Below, piece by piece: positions 1 to 11,486 of a DNA stretch of 64,000 bases (position 1 is the stretch's first letter; the number at the start of each line of letters is the position of its first letter). The translations under genes and the position numbers were made by a program. This DNA comes from Cytidiella melzeri (lineage: Eukaryota > Basidiomycota > Agaricomycetes > Polyporales > Irpicaceae), in NCBI GenBank assembly GCA_022592445.1, contig JABYQR010000144.1:1-64000 (forward strand), in the 5' to 3' direction. The notes under the pieces are model-generated. The model was not told the DNA's origin. It saw nothing but the letters and a program-made list of their open reading frames with translations, and did no database searches.

Positions 1-764
1 ATACGAAGAGTAGTAGAGCAAGACCAAATTCCGACGCACCTAGCACCATTCCATACGCATCAGGGCAGGAACCTCGTGTGATCGTTCCATCCACAGCAGT
101 CGTCGACGGACAGGTTCCGTCTGCGTACATGGCATCGAAGATCTATAGCAATCATTTGCCAAACATAGCAGCGAAAAATTGTAGACGAGACGTACAGCAT
201 TCGCTGTGCTCAACGTGGCAAAACTGGTGCCAACAACTGTAATCAACCCCGTGCCAAGGTAGTAGTTCTTGTAAAGATGAATCCTGGACATCTGGACAAG
301 GCTCAGAATACCTAAATTGTAAATACATATAGTCAGCTTGTGGACGCTTAGGATGAAATGTTGGGAATCAGCTTACCGCACCCAATGAGCGAGGAAGAAA
401 TCAAGTACGCGGATGTGTCAGCATCGAGATTGAGGGCACTCGCGAATATGATCGGTGGCGTGATAAGTCCAGCAAGCATCGCGAGGGCGTGCTGCAATCC
501 GCACGTAAGTGCCAGGAGAAGCGGCAGGTCTGATTCCAACGCGTAAAAAGGAGGCATAGTCTTCCTCTTCCTCTTCCCGCCAACAGCGAATGGCAGTGTG
601 GGCATGCAAAGCCATGCATAATCGTAGTCACCAAACCAGCCTTCTTTCGTCGTGAGCTTCCGTGTGAATCGACCAGCGCGAGAACGCAAAGTATGCGGGG
701 GAGGATGGACAGAAGGTTGCTCGGTTCGCCCGGGTTGTTCTTTGATGACAGAGTGCACTGACAT
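1..764 (-). CDS. Nucleobase-ascorbate (NAT) family purine/xanthine permease, N-terminal part, cut by the window edge
   Basis: Plasma-membrane H+ symporter of purines in the UapA/UapC type of the NAT family. Exon 1 runs from the ATG at 764 to 377 and carries the family's early helix with GLQHALAMLAG and ITPPIIFASALNL. A GT-AG intron (376-312) joins it in frame to an exon reading ILSLVQMSRIHLYKNYYLGT and GTSFATLSTANA. A further intron leads into IFDAMYADGTCP, and the rest lies beyond base 1. The QH pair and the SFATLSTANA segment are typical of fungal NATs, including the A-rich substrate-path helix. Start choice: the ATG at 764 opens a hydrophilic N-terminal tail of normal length. Substrate cannot be assigned because the NAT signature motif is outside the window. 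Confidence 0.85.
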
Positions 765-1304
765 GATGGAGATGAACCAACTATGCCACGCGATCTTCTT
801 CGTTGGGTGCAGCTAGCCCTAGCAGTGGTAAAGACTTCGGGCCACGTACACGTTGTTGGCGAAGAGGACCTGCGGCCGTAGTGCTCCTATAAAGAGCTGA
901 CAAGGGTCTGTTGATAAGCTCGTTATCGCCTTCGTCAGACGCTGGTCGAGGTTGTTATCTCCAACCTTCACGACAAATGAACGGGAGTAGGCAGGCCCAG
1001 AAAGTACCAGCACAGGTTTCAGTCTGTCCCCTGTGCGCGTAGGCTGGACGCTTGCTGCAGGCCTACTCTGCATGCTGACTACTGCCTCTACGCCGCCTGC
1101 CAGTGGCGGTCACTGCGATAAACCCGTCCACGTGGCACCTCCTATGCCCAGCAAGTGAGGGCCATCGTGCGCTTCCGAGGAAATTGTAGCATTGGAGCTG
1201 TAGGATAAAATAGCATGGCATACGTAACAATACAAAACAAAAGAGCCACAATACAGCGCGGGCAACGTCAGACCATTGACAAACATGAAGAAGAGTCAAC
1301 TAAC
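765..1304. other. Intergenic: permease promoter and HDAC 3' end
   Basis: About 540 bases between the permease start and the stop of the deacetylase, both on the minus strand. It must hold the permease promoter and the deacetylase 3' UTR. I see no clear TATA box and no open frame with protein-like composition. Confidence 0.5.
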
Positions 1305-3301
1305 TCAGCTCTCACCCTCCTCCTCCACCTCCATCTCGTCCTCTGGGTCCGACCCATCAGGCTCAACCCCGTGACCACCATCCTCCATCACATCTGCCAC
1401 ATTGACAGGCATAGCCAGGCCGTCCGCGCGTACCAAAACGCGCTGCAGTCGATCGTCCCACCGTGCGTCACTCTGGAAGAATAACCGTCGGATTGAAGGC
1501 GTCTTGGGTGGGGCTTGAGGGTCAGAGTTGAGCCACCCACAACCAGAGTCGTGGAATGCACTGTCCTCGCGGCTGGGTATATGATGGAGTTGGTTGTCAA
1601 CGATACTCATGCGCTGCTTGCTAGACCGAATCCGGCGAGAGGATCTATTCACACGCCTGCTGCCCGACGAATCATCGGAGTCAACTTCCAAGTCGTCGGA
1701 CTCTTCCGAGCCGTCCACCTCTAGCAACGAGTTCATGAAGCGCATATGTTCTGGAATACGTAGCTGGTCAAAATCTGCTGAGAGAAAACCTTAAGTTTTG
1801 ACTCACGAGCCAGCTTCTCATCAAGCTCATCTGTCTGCAATTGGCGAGAAGAGAAGCCCAGGTGTTCACCCAAGCTTTCCCCCGGAATATCTTGAAGACC
1901 AACAGAAGGCGCATGTCGCAACTCTGACAGATGCCTTAGCGCTGTCTCCCTGTAGGTACATCCATGATAAACACACGCAAGTCGGAGCAACAGGAGTTGG
2001 ACGTGACGCACCGAATCTTGTCTAAAGAACCATCCTTCACGTTCAGGTCCTCCATATTGTTCCTCACAACTTCGAGCCTGTACCTGGGACCAAACCATTC
2101 AAAGTACTCGTTCCACGGCATGTTCGGATCTATATCCTCCTCGATCCCAAGTGCACAAGCTGTCTCGTATGCCCATGTCCGTCCAACGTTTTTCACGGTA
2201 TATCCACCCCCGCCGAGTAACATGAGCGGTACACCGAGCTTGCGTACAAACTGGACGCAATTAGCGTGGCCATTCATGGTGATATTAAAACACCCAAGTT
2301 TGTCTCCCGCCAGTGAATCCGCGCCGCATTGGAGCACGATTGCAGATGGTTGAAACACTTCGGTGATCTTGGATATCACAGGTTCAAAAATGCTCTTGAA
2401 CGCGTCGTCTGTTATCCCGTCCTTGAGTGGTACGTTCACCGCGTAGCCCTTTCCCTTGCCTCTTCCTCTGTCCTCCTGAGTGCCTGTTCCCGGAAAATAC
2501 TCGCCGAACTTGTGGAAAGAGCAGGTCATGACCCGGTCCGTTGTGTAGAACGCTTCCTCAACGCCGTCGCCGTGGTGGCAGTCGATATCGATGTATAGAA
2601 CACGAGGGAAATATCGAAGGAGTTCTATGATTCCGAGGACGATGTCGTTGACGTAGCAGAATCCAGAGGCTTCGCGTTTCTTGGCGTGGTGCAAACCTCC
2701 AGCCCAGTTGATGGCAATGTCAGCTGCGCCAGATGTCAGACGGTGTGCAGCCTCTACAGGGCATAGTGAGATTTTGCAAGAGTTGTCCAGAACTCTCAGG
2801 CTACACACCAATAGAACCTCCCGCAGATAAACTACAGAATTCAAACAGCCCGTCAAATGCAGGATTGTCGTCGCCCACTAGGACTGTATACCGATGTGAG
2901 GTAAGACACGTATCCCCAAAAGATAGCAAGCTCACATCGTGTTCCGTGATATGTCAACTCCTCTACCGTCTCTGGTGTTACTTTTGACAAGAAGTGAACG
3001 TATTCGTCGGTATGGAAGCGGGTAATTTCCTCAGCGGTGGCGCGCCTTGCCCTCTAGGCCTATGAGCTATGCAGCAGAGAACACAAGAGCATATACTCAC
3101 AAGTACGTGCATCTTGTCCAACATACCATAGGCCGAGACTAGTTCATGGGTAATACGCATTCGCTGTGGCTTCATGGGATGTCCAAGTCCATACGTGAAT
3201 GCCCCGACGTCATCTAACATGCGCATGAGTACCGCTACAAGCAAATAGACAAGTCAAGGAAACATACGATCATAGTAGTATGCTACGCGCCGCTTTGACA
3301 T
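1305..3301 (-). CDS. hos2: Class I histone deacetylase, Hos2 type
   Basis: Zn-dependent lysine deacetylase of the RPD3/HOS2 family, expected in the nuclear Set3-type complex. Seven exons (3301-3268, 3213-3101, 3053-2936, 2883-2809, 2753-2012, 1949-1807, 1774-1305) give 564 residues in one frame. Visible landmarks are the start [20 protein letters not shown], the active-site stretch [13 protein letters not shown], the metal-binding [15 protein letters not shown], the GADSL loop and the GGGGYT loop with the catalytic Tyr. [18 protein letters not shown] and the [19 protein letters not shown] run resemble Hos2/HosA more than Rpd3. The family core ends near residue 430, and the C-terminal tail is acidic and Ser/Arg-rich. 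The last acceptor could be three bases upstream, adding one residue. Confidence 0.93.
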
Positions 3302-3401
3302 GGCCGCAAAGGTATGAAGATGAATGGGGACTGCAAGGTTGGCGGCAAGCCTGAGCGCCTGTAATAAGAGACAGGCGCTCAAAGTCATCAAATTCACGTC
3401 G

Positions 3402-3593
3402 TCAAATTCCCAATATGGTATAGTAAGTTCGCCAACCACATCTAGCGTCGTTGCGACATGATTGCATGGCTTTTCTCACGACAGCAGCCACGTCTGGATG
3501 AGTAGATGGTGCAAAGAAGAGAAAATTAACCGCTATCTCTCGGAGAGCCTCCCGCTGAGACTCGGAGCTAGTTTGATGAAGCTGTTTCATCAA
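3402..3593 (-). CDS. Possible exon of an unidentified gene upstream of the deacetylase
   Basis: An open frame reads SSESQREALREIAVNFLFF and then APSTHPDVAAVVRKAMQS. This has an amphipathic helical character unlike the shadow frames around it. It ends about 100 bases upstream of the deacetylase start on the same strand. I could not join it to further exons or recognise a family. It may be a relic, a terminal exon, or chance. Confidence 0.2.
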   Translation of the reverse strand: MMKQLHQTSSESQREALREIAVNFLFFAPSTHPDVAAVVRKAMQSCRNDARCGWRTYYTILGI

Positions 3594-6500
3594 GCCACAG
3601 CTACTCGGCGTACACCATCGCTATACACTATAAGTCTTTCCACCTCACTACTATTACTCCTCTCGAGTTGCGTCCATCAGAAGATTTGTCTCCCCTTGAA
3701 ACAGAAAAAAGTTGTCCGGAGATCCAAGAAGCAGTCTGCGAATTTTCGAAGCTTAAATCGGCAAAGTCTCTAACTACACTCAAGCAACGAACACGTCAAG
3801 GTGTCAAGCTGAAGCACATTTTTATATCTCTCCAACCGCGGGTCAGCGGATTGTCCCGCCCGCTATTCCTTCTTAAGCCGTCGGCAGCGGCTGGCATGCA
3901 GATGTCACCCGGAGCCAAAGTCACCCGTGCGCCAAACATTGACTGTCGGCGCGTGTAAAGCGGGCTGTATGGTGCAGCGACCCGTAAGCGAACGCACAGC
4001 TTTCTCCAGTTCGGATGTCAGGAAATTGACAGTTTGGGGACTGGTTGCCACCGCCCAGGAGATCCCCAGCAAAAACCGGTCTTTCATCCTTTAGTGCGCA
4101 CGCAACATTCTGTCAATGAGGTCGATGATGAACCGACGCTTCATTGCTTGCGGACAGGTTTTCATAGTAGACGCCTCTTCTTGGGTCTCAATGACGACAT
4201 GGACGTTCCAGCCTCTTTCTCGCTGAAAGTGCTAGTCGGGGCCAGTTGCCTAGTATCCAAGGACTTTCAACATTGAACGATCTCGCCCCGTCCTTCCGTA
4301 GTATGTACCTGCGTGCCGAGGAATGCATCAATACGAGCGATGTCAAGTTAACAAGTGCCATCCAATATTCGCCATCATTCCCCAGTCATGCGACTCTCAG
4401 TACAACTTGAAGGTGCCGTACATTCATTGCGCATCCAATGGATCCAATCCAGGCTCCACCGCACCAATCAATTGACTGTCATGGAGTACTCTCGAATAGA
4501 GAGCACGGGCCCTATTGCCACCACCTGTCTATGATGTGCCCTCAACAATCCTGAACCGGAGCTCGTCCATTCATGAATCATAACATACCATTATCAGCCC
4601 CAAGTCGACAATGATCGGAAGCCTGGAGTCATCACGAGCAAACGCACCTTGTTTCAACAATCAGCGTATCCTTTTCCCATATTTCCGCTTCTCAGCGGAA
4701 TCCTGTTCTTGCTTTACAAGAAAAAATAACCTGGAGCAGGGTGACTGATAATCCATTCCAAACGTCGGAGGAAAAGGTGAGTTACGTGAACAACGTAATC
4801 ACTCACCCGCAGACAGCCTGAATGATCTCGCTCGTATCCTCCCATCGATCTTGGCCACCATCGACTCATGTACAATATGAGTTGGAGATAAAGGTGGAGC
4901 GTAATTTGCCGTCAAAAAATGAGTGAAAGCTCTCGTAGCCTCACAAAGCTGCCCAACGTCAAACTCGGTGATGCCTTTCGCCTCAAAGACGCAAATTAAT
5001 ATTGGTGTGCCTTGGAGTAAAAAAAAACAGTTCGCAGTACGTGCGCCCTACGCCTCCTTCGGGAATGCCCAACATTGTGAACGTGCGAGCATGTTCCGAT
5101 AAACAAGAACCTGGACTAGAAGGTCTTTCAAGTCAGTAACATTCACCTGTTCCGCTGCATATCAACACGGGTAACAAGGGAGAAAGACTATACCTTCTAG
5201 AAACCAATGTGCTGGATTCCGCTCGAGGCACTCAACCTCGATAACTCTCTTGCGTTAGTCCCCCCACGATAGGCCCGAGACTCACAAACAATATGCATGT
5301 TTGATTCCAGAAGGCACCGTGGAGAGCACCTTGTATCCTTGCATCGACTTTTTCTGTGACAGCAACAACCTAGCTGTGCCTGGGTCCCCCTCAAAGATAG
5401 TAATACCAAGTCCGCGAATTGAATCGGCTACGCACAAGACCTAGCCCTGAGCCGAAGACACGCTGGAACAGTGTACGAGGGTCTACGCAAACCCTCGTAG
5501 CATGCGGTCCCACAATCACTTGGCGCACCACCGCAAAGAGAGCGCTACATTCAAGTAGTGAAGATATGTCAGTTAGACGACAACGTCAAGTGTGCGACGA
5601 CGTACATCGTACCATACTTGCGGTGGCTATAATCTTGGAACGCTCAAGTCAGAGCCCTTTGTTTGAGATGCAGCCGCATGGGTAGACCCAACACCAGCTC
5701 TGACGACGAACAGACCATCATCTCTTCAGGATACGCAGTATGCAAGCATCAAGGTCCCTACTGATATACCATGCGGAATATAACGTCATCTAGTTAACGT
5801 AAAGTCAGAGAGCAATAGAGCAGTGCTCCCTTTGCGCACGAATTCGGTGTCCCGAGACCCTCATTGACGGAGCAAGATACGACCTTTGCTTCTGAGTGAG
5901 ATAGTAGTACTCCCCGACGCTCGCATACACAACACCTGATGAAATGTGCCGGCGGTCCGGGATATCAAACCGATATCTGAGACATTAACACCGTATGGTC
6001 ACCATCGTCTTGTGGGTCGAACTGCGAGGTTCCCGGGATGCATCCAGCTTTCGCACAATTTGGCTCTTGGGTGTTCGGGTTTGGGCTCAAAGATCCCACA
6101 GAACGTTGCGATGAAACAGAAGAAACAAGTCGGGTTAGATTTCGTGGGTAAATCGAATGGAGCTACAGCATACCTTTGCAAGCTCAATAGCGGCTGCACC
6201 CACGGAAGAAGAGGAACACAGCCTAGTCTCAGATGTACCTTGACGCTCCGGGTGATAATCATGCATGGAAAAAATGCCCGGCTGACGACATGAGGACCAA
6301 CGCGGTGATTCATCTACGATAATGCTCAGTCAGGACCTGACATTGTGCACCGCACGCGACCTACTGCATACATCGAGGGTTCAGGTAAAACGATATGACT
6401 GTGAGAGGACGAACGTGTGCTCGGGAGTCGGTTCTACACAATATGCGGTTCCTGGGAGCCCTGAACAAGCTGTGAGGCGAGCACACTGTAGTAGAAACAT

Positions 6501-9208
6501 TTTCTGTTGTAGAAGAAAAAACCTACCCCGACGAGCTCGGGAAATAAAGAGAGTGAGCTATGAGGGCAATGGGATAAACCCAGTTCTGTCTTCCGAGTAT
6601 GTCGGATTAGGTTACTTTGCGTTGACCTTGACCGGAAAGGGTGCAGTCGGGGATTGCCGCAGAAAAGGAACATGATAGAGTAACGTCCCAGGTACCCAAA
6701 GCGATGATCTGCATTCTACATTCTTTAGTGGTCTTGAGCATTGCTTGGTGTCAGGCACCTTATTATCTGCGTGTCAGGCCAGCGGAGTTGTGTCGTTGTT
6801 GACGAACCGATACTGTCAGAGTTGAACCTTTCGAGGCATCTGAGAAGAAGTACTGGTAAGTCTTTGGCAGTGTTCAAAGAACTGGGCTGCGCACATGAAC
6901 AGGCGTCGTGTTTCGTGAGGAGGCTATCTATCTGCTTGATTGATCCCCTGGGGTAAAGCCGGGCAAGGGATCACCTCTGAGATGAGACAGTCCCTAACTG
7001 TGATGCGGTTAAATGATTGAGCACTTACCTCGGCTTGAGTACACAACAATGAAGTGATAGGACTCTTCTCTCAGGTGTGGAAGCCCGGACATCAACTCGA
7101 GTGTACTAAACCACAGGGGACCTGACATCGTCGGGGCGAAGACAAAGTTCTGCTATCGCGTGAACACTACAGAGCTGTCAATTAAATGAAAAAGGGCGTA
7201 AAACAACGTTGCTCATCTGTCGATGATAAAGCGACACGCAGAGCCAGTGCTGACAGGAAGCCTACTACACCGGGGCCTAGAAAATCAGCCGAACGAATCA
7301 GGAGCAGAGGCCAGGCATTGTACCGCAGAACGATAGTTGCTTTGACCTGCGGCGCGGGAAGCAAGACGATAGTGCGGCATTCGTACTGTATAGGATGGCA
7401 ATGGCGTCTCTGGTGAATGATGGGATGTTGGAGAAATGATATGAGATGAGCGTAATTGGTGGCTCACCGTTTTCAATCCGAGGTTGAGATGCTCCTATGT
7501 TGGCATAATAAACACTGTGTGGCATCGTGAGGCTTACGAGAGACTCTGCGGTGGACCTGCAATGTCTGCAAAGTGCAGTAAAGACTAGAGACGGTCGAGC
7601 GCGTTTTTCGACGGGAGGTTCCAGCTTGCTATGGTACGACACCGTAGTCGGCGTGCGAGAGATAAAGACAGACTCACAGCCGACAAGGGTTCTCGGTGAT
7701 CATAGCGTTGGATCGGTCTTGCCAGCAAACTTGCAGCGAACCCTTGCAAACCTTCACGGCAGCGCACGTGGCAGACCCTAAATAATGCGGCGCTTCCAAG
7801 GCGCGAGACGCAGTGTTTTAGGACGGAATGCCGTGAGTCAGACCCATGATGTGAAACTCCCACTTTAAGCTGTACCCCAACCTCCTCAAGTTCGAGTCAG
7901 GAGAGCGAATGCAGCGGCGTGTTTGAGGATGTCTTACCGCCACTACGATCACTGGTGGACTAGTCCGTACGGAGACGAGTGAATGGGTTTTCGCTCCCAC
8001 CAAGCTCCCACATACACAATACGTATCACCGATCTTTTATATGTATGTCTTTGATGTTTGACGGACCGTGGTAAGTTTGTGAAGAACATATCGCGCGTGC
8101 TTCGTTCGATTTTCTCTCTCCAGTACCAGTGTGGCTAGCTTGTTTCGAGCGACGCACTGACATTCACGTTTGGGACTGCCTTAGCAGCTGAGCCTCAGCA
8201 AATGGAGCGCGAGGTGTGGAAGATGACCGGCTACAGACAATTTTAGCCCTGCCGTAACTCTATAGACCCAATCATATATAGTACGAACCTTGTGCTTCGC
8301 TAGGGTGCGCGTCACAGCATGGGTTTTTATAGCAAAACTGTGTTCCGTTCTGCACCGCAGGGCGGCTTGGCGACCAAAAGTTCTCACCAAGCCTGCTTGG
8401 TCTCGCGTGCTTGGCCTCCGTAGAACTCGGCCAGGTCGACTGATAGTCTGGCCAGGAACGTCATAACGGTAATTCGCGGGGCGCGCTGGCATAATTGAAG
8501 CAGACTTCGGTGCGGAGGTGTAAACTTCACACAAAGGAGGGATATACATACCGATTTCTTTGCCCCTCGTCATGATCGCAATCCATCCGCCGATTCGAAA
8601 CATGGCGATCTGCATGATGGAGGGAGATTGTATTATCTGTTGGTGCGCTCAGCATCCGGAGGCGGTCGTCTTTACGTTGCCAGGCTCGGTGGTGAGCACT
8701 AGAGGCCGCGAGGGGGAGGTGCCGACAGTCCGATTGGAGACATTGCCATTGCGACAACAATGCAGTCGACGACGAGTTGCATGTGCCGGTGGTCGGAGCT
8801 AGCGTCGTGCGCGTGGCAACAGGGGTGATGAGCTCCTTTGGTTCGTCTTGCCCGTCGTCGTAAGCGGGGATCGCTTCAAGCAAGCCTAAAGAAGATTGGC
8901 CAAAAACCTAGACGGAGGTATATCTGGCGGGAGCATTTGACTCATCGCGTCGCGTATCTGAGATCAGACATACCTGGCTTGTTTTGTATGTTTATTTTGT
9001 TAAGGATGGATGTTATTTGCCACCTCTAAACTGACATGAGAAGGGAGGCACATTGGTGTCCACACCCGACAGGCGAGGCAGCGTTCGAAGTTTGGGTACC
9101 CTCTTTTTCTTTTTTCTTTTTTCTGGTTGTCGTGTTTCAGGTCCAAATTGGGACGGTAATAGGCCAAAAACGGTAGGCGACGAAATATCCGCGGAGGAAA
9201 TGGAAATT

Positions 9209-9222
9209 AATAAATATATAAG
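9209..9222 (+). promoter_or_regulatory. TATA box of the C2H2 gene
   Basis: An AT-rich run, AATAAATATATAAG, lies about 90 bases upstream of the ATG at 9307. This leaves room for a normal short 5' leader. It is the only good TATA-like element in the preceding 300 bases. Confidence 0.6.
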
Positions 9223-9306
9223 CTGGCAGCACTCCGCGACATTGCTCTCGACCCTTCTTATAACCGACCCTGCGCACATCTCTTCTGCAGTCTGTTTCTG
9301 CCCACA

Positions 9307-11486
9307 ATGTCTTCTTCACCTACTCAGACTACTACTACTTCTTCACATCGCCAAGCACATCGCTCGCCTACCGACGCTCTCCCGCCACTCTCCGCCACCC
9401 CGCGCCCCCAAGACTCGCCCTCGGCAGGCAGCTACCTCCAGAACAACAAGAAAAAATACACGTGCACGACATGCAACCGCGCATTCACCACAGGCGGCCA
9501 CCTCGCGCGACATGCAAGGGTACACACCGGCGAGCGGAACCACAAGTGTCCGTTTCCAGGCTGTGAGACCCGCTGCTCGAGGCAGGACAACCTCCAACAG
9601 CAGTGAGTATTTTCCTTCTTCTTTGCGTCGTGCATCGCGAAAACGGTATCAGGAATGGGTGCATCCCCATCGCATACACGGGAAGGCGCTTGTGGAAAGT
9701 GAAAGTTCTGTGGGCGTCTTCTTTCATTCTTGCAGTGCGTCCATGCGTCGGGGCTATTTGAACTGTCACCGTCCTCTCCGTAGTCCGTGCTCAATGGGGC
9801 CTCCAACACAACCGCAGTCGACCGTGGCAGGGCCCACTGAATGAACGGTCTTCCAGCGGTGGTGCAGTCTCGGGACCATCCGCTCTTGTCTTTTCTCACT
9901 CCTCATCGCACTAGTCTAATCAGAGTTTTTCGTTCAGTTATCGAATCCACATGTCTCCTGGCTCCCGCAGAACAACAGGTGCTGCCACCAGAGCTCATAT
10001 GACCAACCAGCTAAGAGCCGCCACTCAAGAACTTCCGGCATCCGTCCGTCGCAAGACAAAGTCTCCGCCTCTTCCTTTGATCAGCGCGAATCAAGCTGTA
10101 CCCACGCACAATCCGCATTGCATAGCTGCTTCGCCCATCGTGTCCTCTGCTAATCCCTCCATCCCACCACCTCCGGATACGCCGCCACCGCTGGAAGACG
10201 CGTATCGCCAATCGCAACCTCCCGAGAGCGCCTCTGGTTGCTCGTCGAGCTGCTCCTCTCCCGAGGCGTCTTATCCTCCCTCATACCCTTCGTCCAGCCG
10301 GTTGCACTCAGCAAACAGGATCTCGCATTCTCCCGAGGCAGCATACGCCACAACCTCGCACAACCATTTGACGCCCTCTTACGGCCAAAACATTCGCTCA
10401 TGGGAACATTCGCCAGTGGACACAGATCATCGCCCATCGACGACGGAAGCGACTGGTTACGGCTACCCTGACGCTGACACCGCGCCTTCTCCCGCCTCTA
10501 GTACTGGCGGCGGACATCCGTCTTCCCAACCGCACTCTGCCCACTCGGTCTCGCCTCAGTCGCCTTACGCCTACTCGGGTCATTATGGCATGCAGCATGG
10601 TAGCGCGTCTCAAGTTGGACTAACGGGAGCACGTACGACGGGTGAGAGCGAGAGTTCCTCATTTTTCGGCTGTACTAAGCGTCACTAACGTCGCAACTAT
10701 CGTGAAGGTACATTGACGTCCATGCGACACACCACTCCGCCTCCGCCTCTCGTGCAGTCCACTCCGTACAGCCAGAATTACTCATCCAACTCACCCAACA
10801 ACACGCACGATCCTGCCATTTCGATCGCAGGATATAGCAGCAACTCTCAGGGTCGAGGCCAAGACCCTTCGAGCGTCACTTCCTCGTCGGCAATCGCTCA
10901 TCAACCTTATCCTCATCACTATCTGACTACAACAAATACCCAGGCGGCCGTGCCAAATTCCCATCACTACACACACACGCCGCCTCATGGCACGCCTTCT
11001 CAAAGTCGTCAGAATTCGCCACCGGTCGTGCTCGCCCCGATCCAGAACGATCGGTTGGCGCCGCGGAGCACGCCCCAGAGCCTTCCCTCGCGGAACATGC
11101 CTCACGCCGGTAACGCACAACAGCAGCAGCAGCAGCAGCATCTTCAACAACCACAATCGCAACATCCCACCATTCCTGCTGCTGACCGTGTGTCGTCTTC
11201 ACACGGACCTCATCATGTAGGGCTGGCTACGACCTATTCCTCTCAGGTGCATCAACCGCAACCGCAGCAAACCCACGGCGGAGGCGGAGGCGGTCAAGCT
11301 CACCAGTATCCTTATTCAAACTACTCGACGTTGTCTGCCAACAACCAAAATCAACAGCATCAGACTACACACCATGTCAATACACATACCCATCATGACA
11401 ACTGGCGCTCCGACCACTACCACCACGGAGCTCGTCCTAATCTCTCGCACTCGCACTCGATGTCCTCTGCTGGTCTGGCTGTTTGA
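9307..11486 (+). CDS. Nrg1/Nrg2-like C2H2 zinc-finger transcription factor
   Basis: Three exons (9307-9602, 9938-10641, 10708-11486) give 592 residues in one frame. Residues about 50-110 hold two adjacent C2H2 fingers: YTCTTCNRAFTTGGHLARH, then the HTGERNH linker, CPFPGCETRCSRQDNLQQH and YRIHMSPGSRR. The GGHLARHARVHTGE and RQDN patterns are those of fungal Nrg1-type repressors, which act on carbon-, pH- and morphology-regulated promoters. The rest is low-complexity Ser/Pro/Gln/His sequence, including a poly-Gln run near 11120-11140 and a poly-Gly run near 11277-11293, as expected for a regulator. Intron 1 is long (335 bases) and splits the second finger just before its His pair. DNA targets cannot be read from the sequence. 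Confidence 0.88.

Larger units (their letters stand above)
3302..9306. other. 6-kb gene-poor stretch
   Basis: No open frame here shows convincing protein-like composition or recognisable motifs, and bases 4280-5190 contain almost no frame longer than 60 codons. A short minus-strand frame at 3402-3593 looks more protein-like than the rest and is listed separately. I found no terminal inverted repeats, tRNA-like B boxes or long direct repeats. The part upstream of 9307 is the promoter of the zinc-finger gene. Confidence 0.4.
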
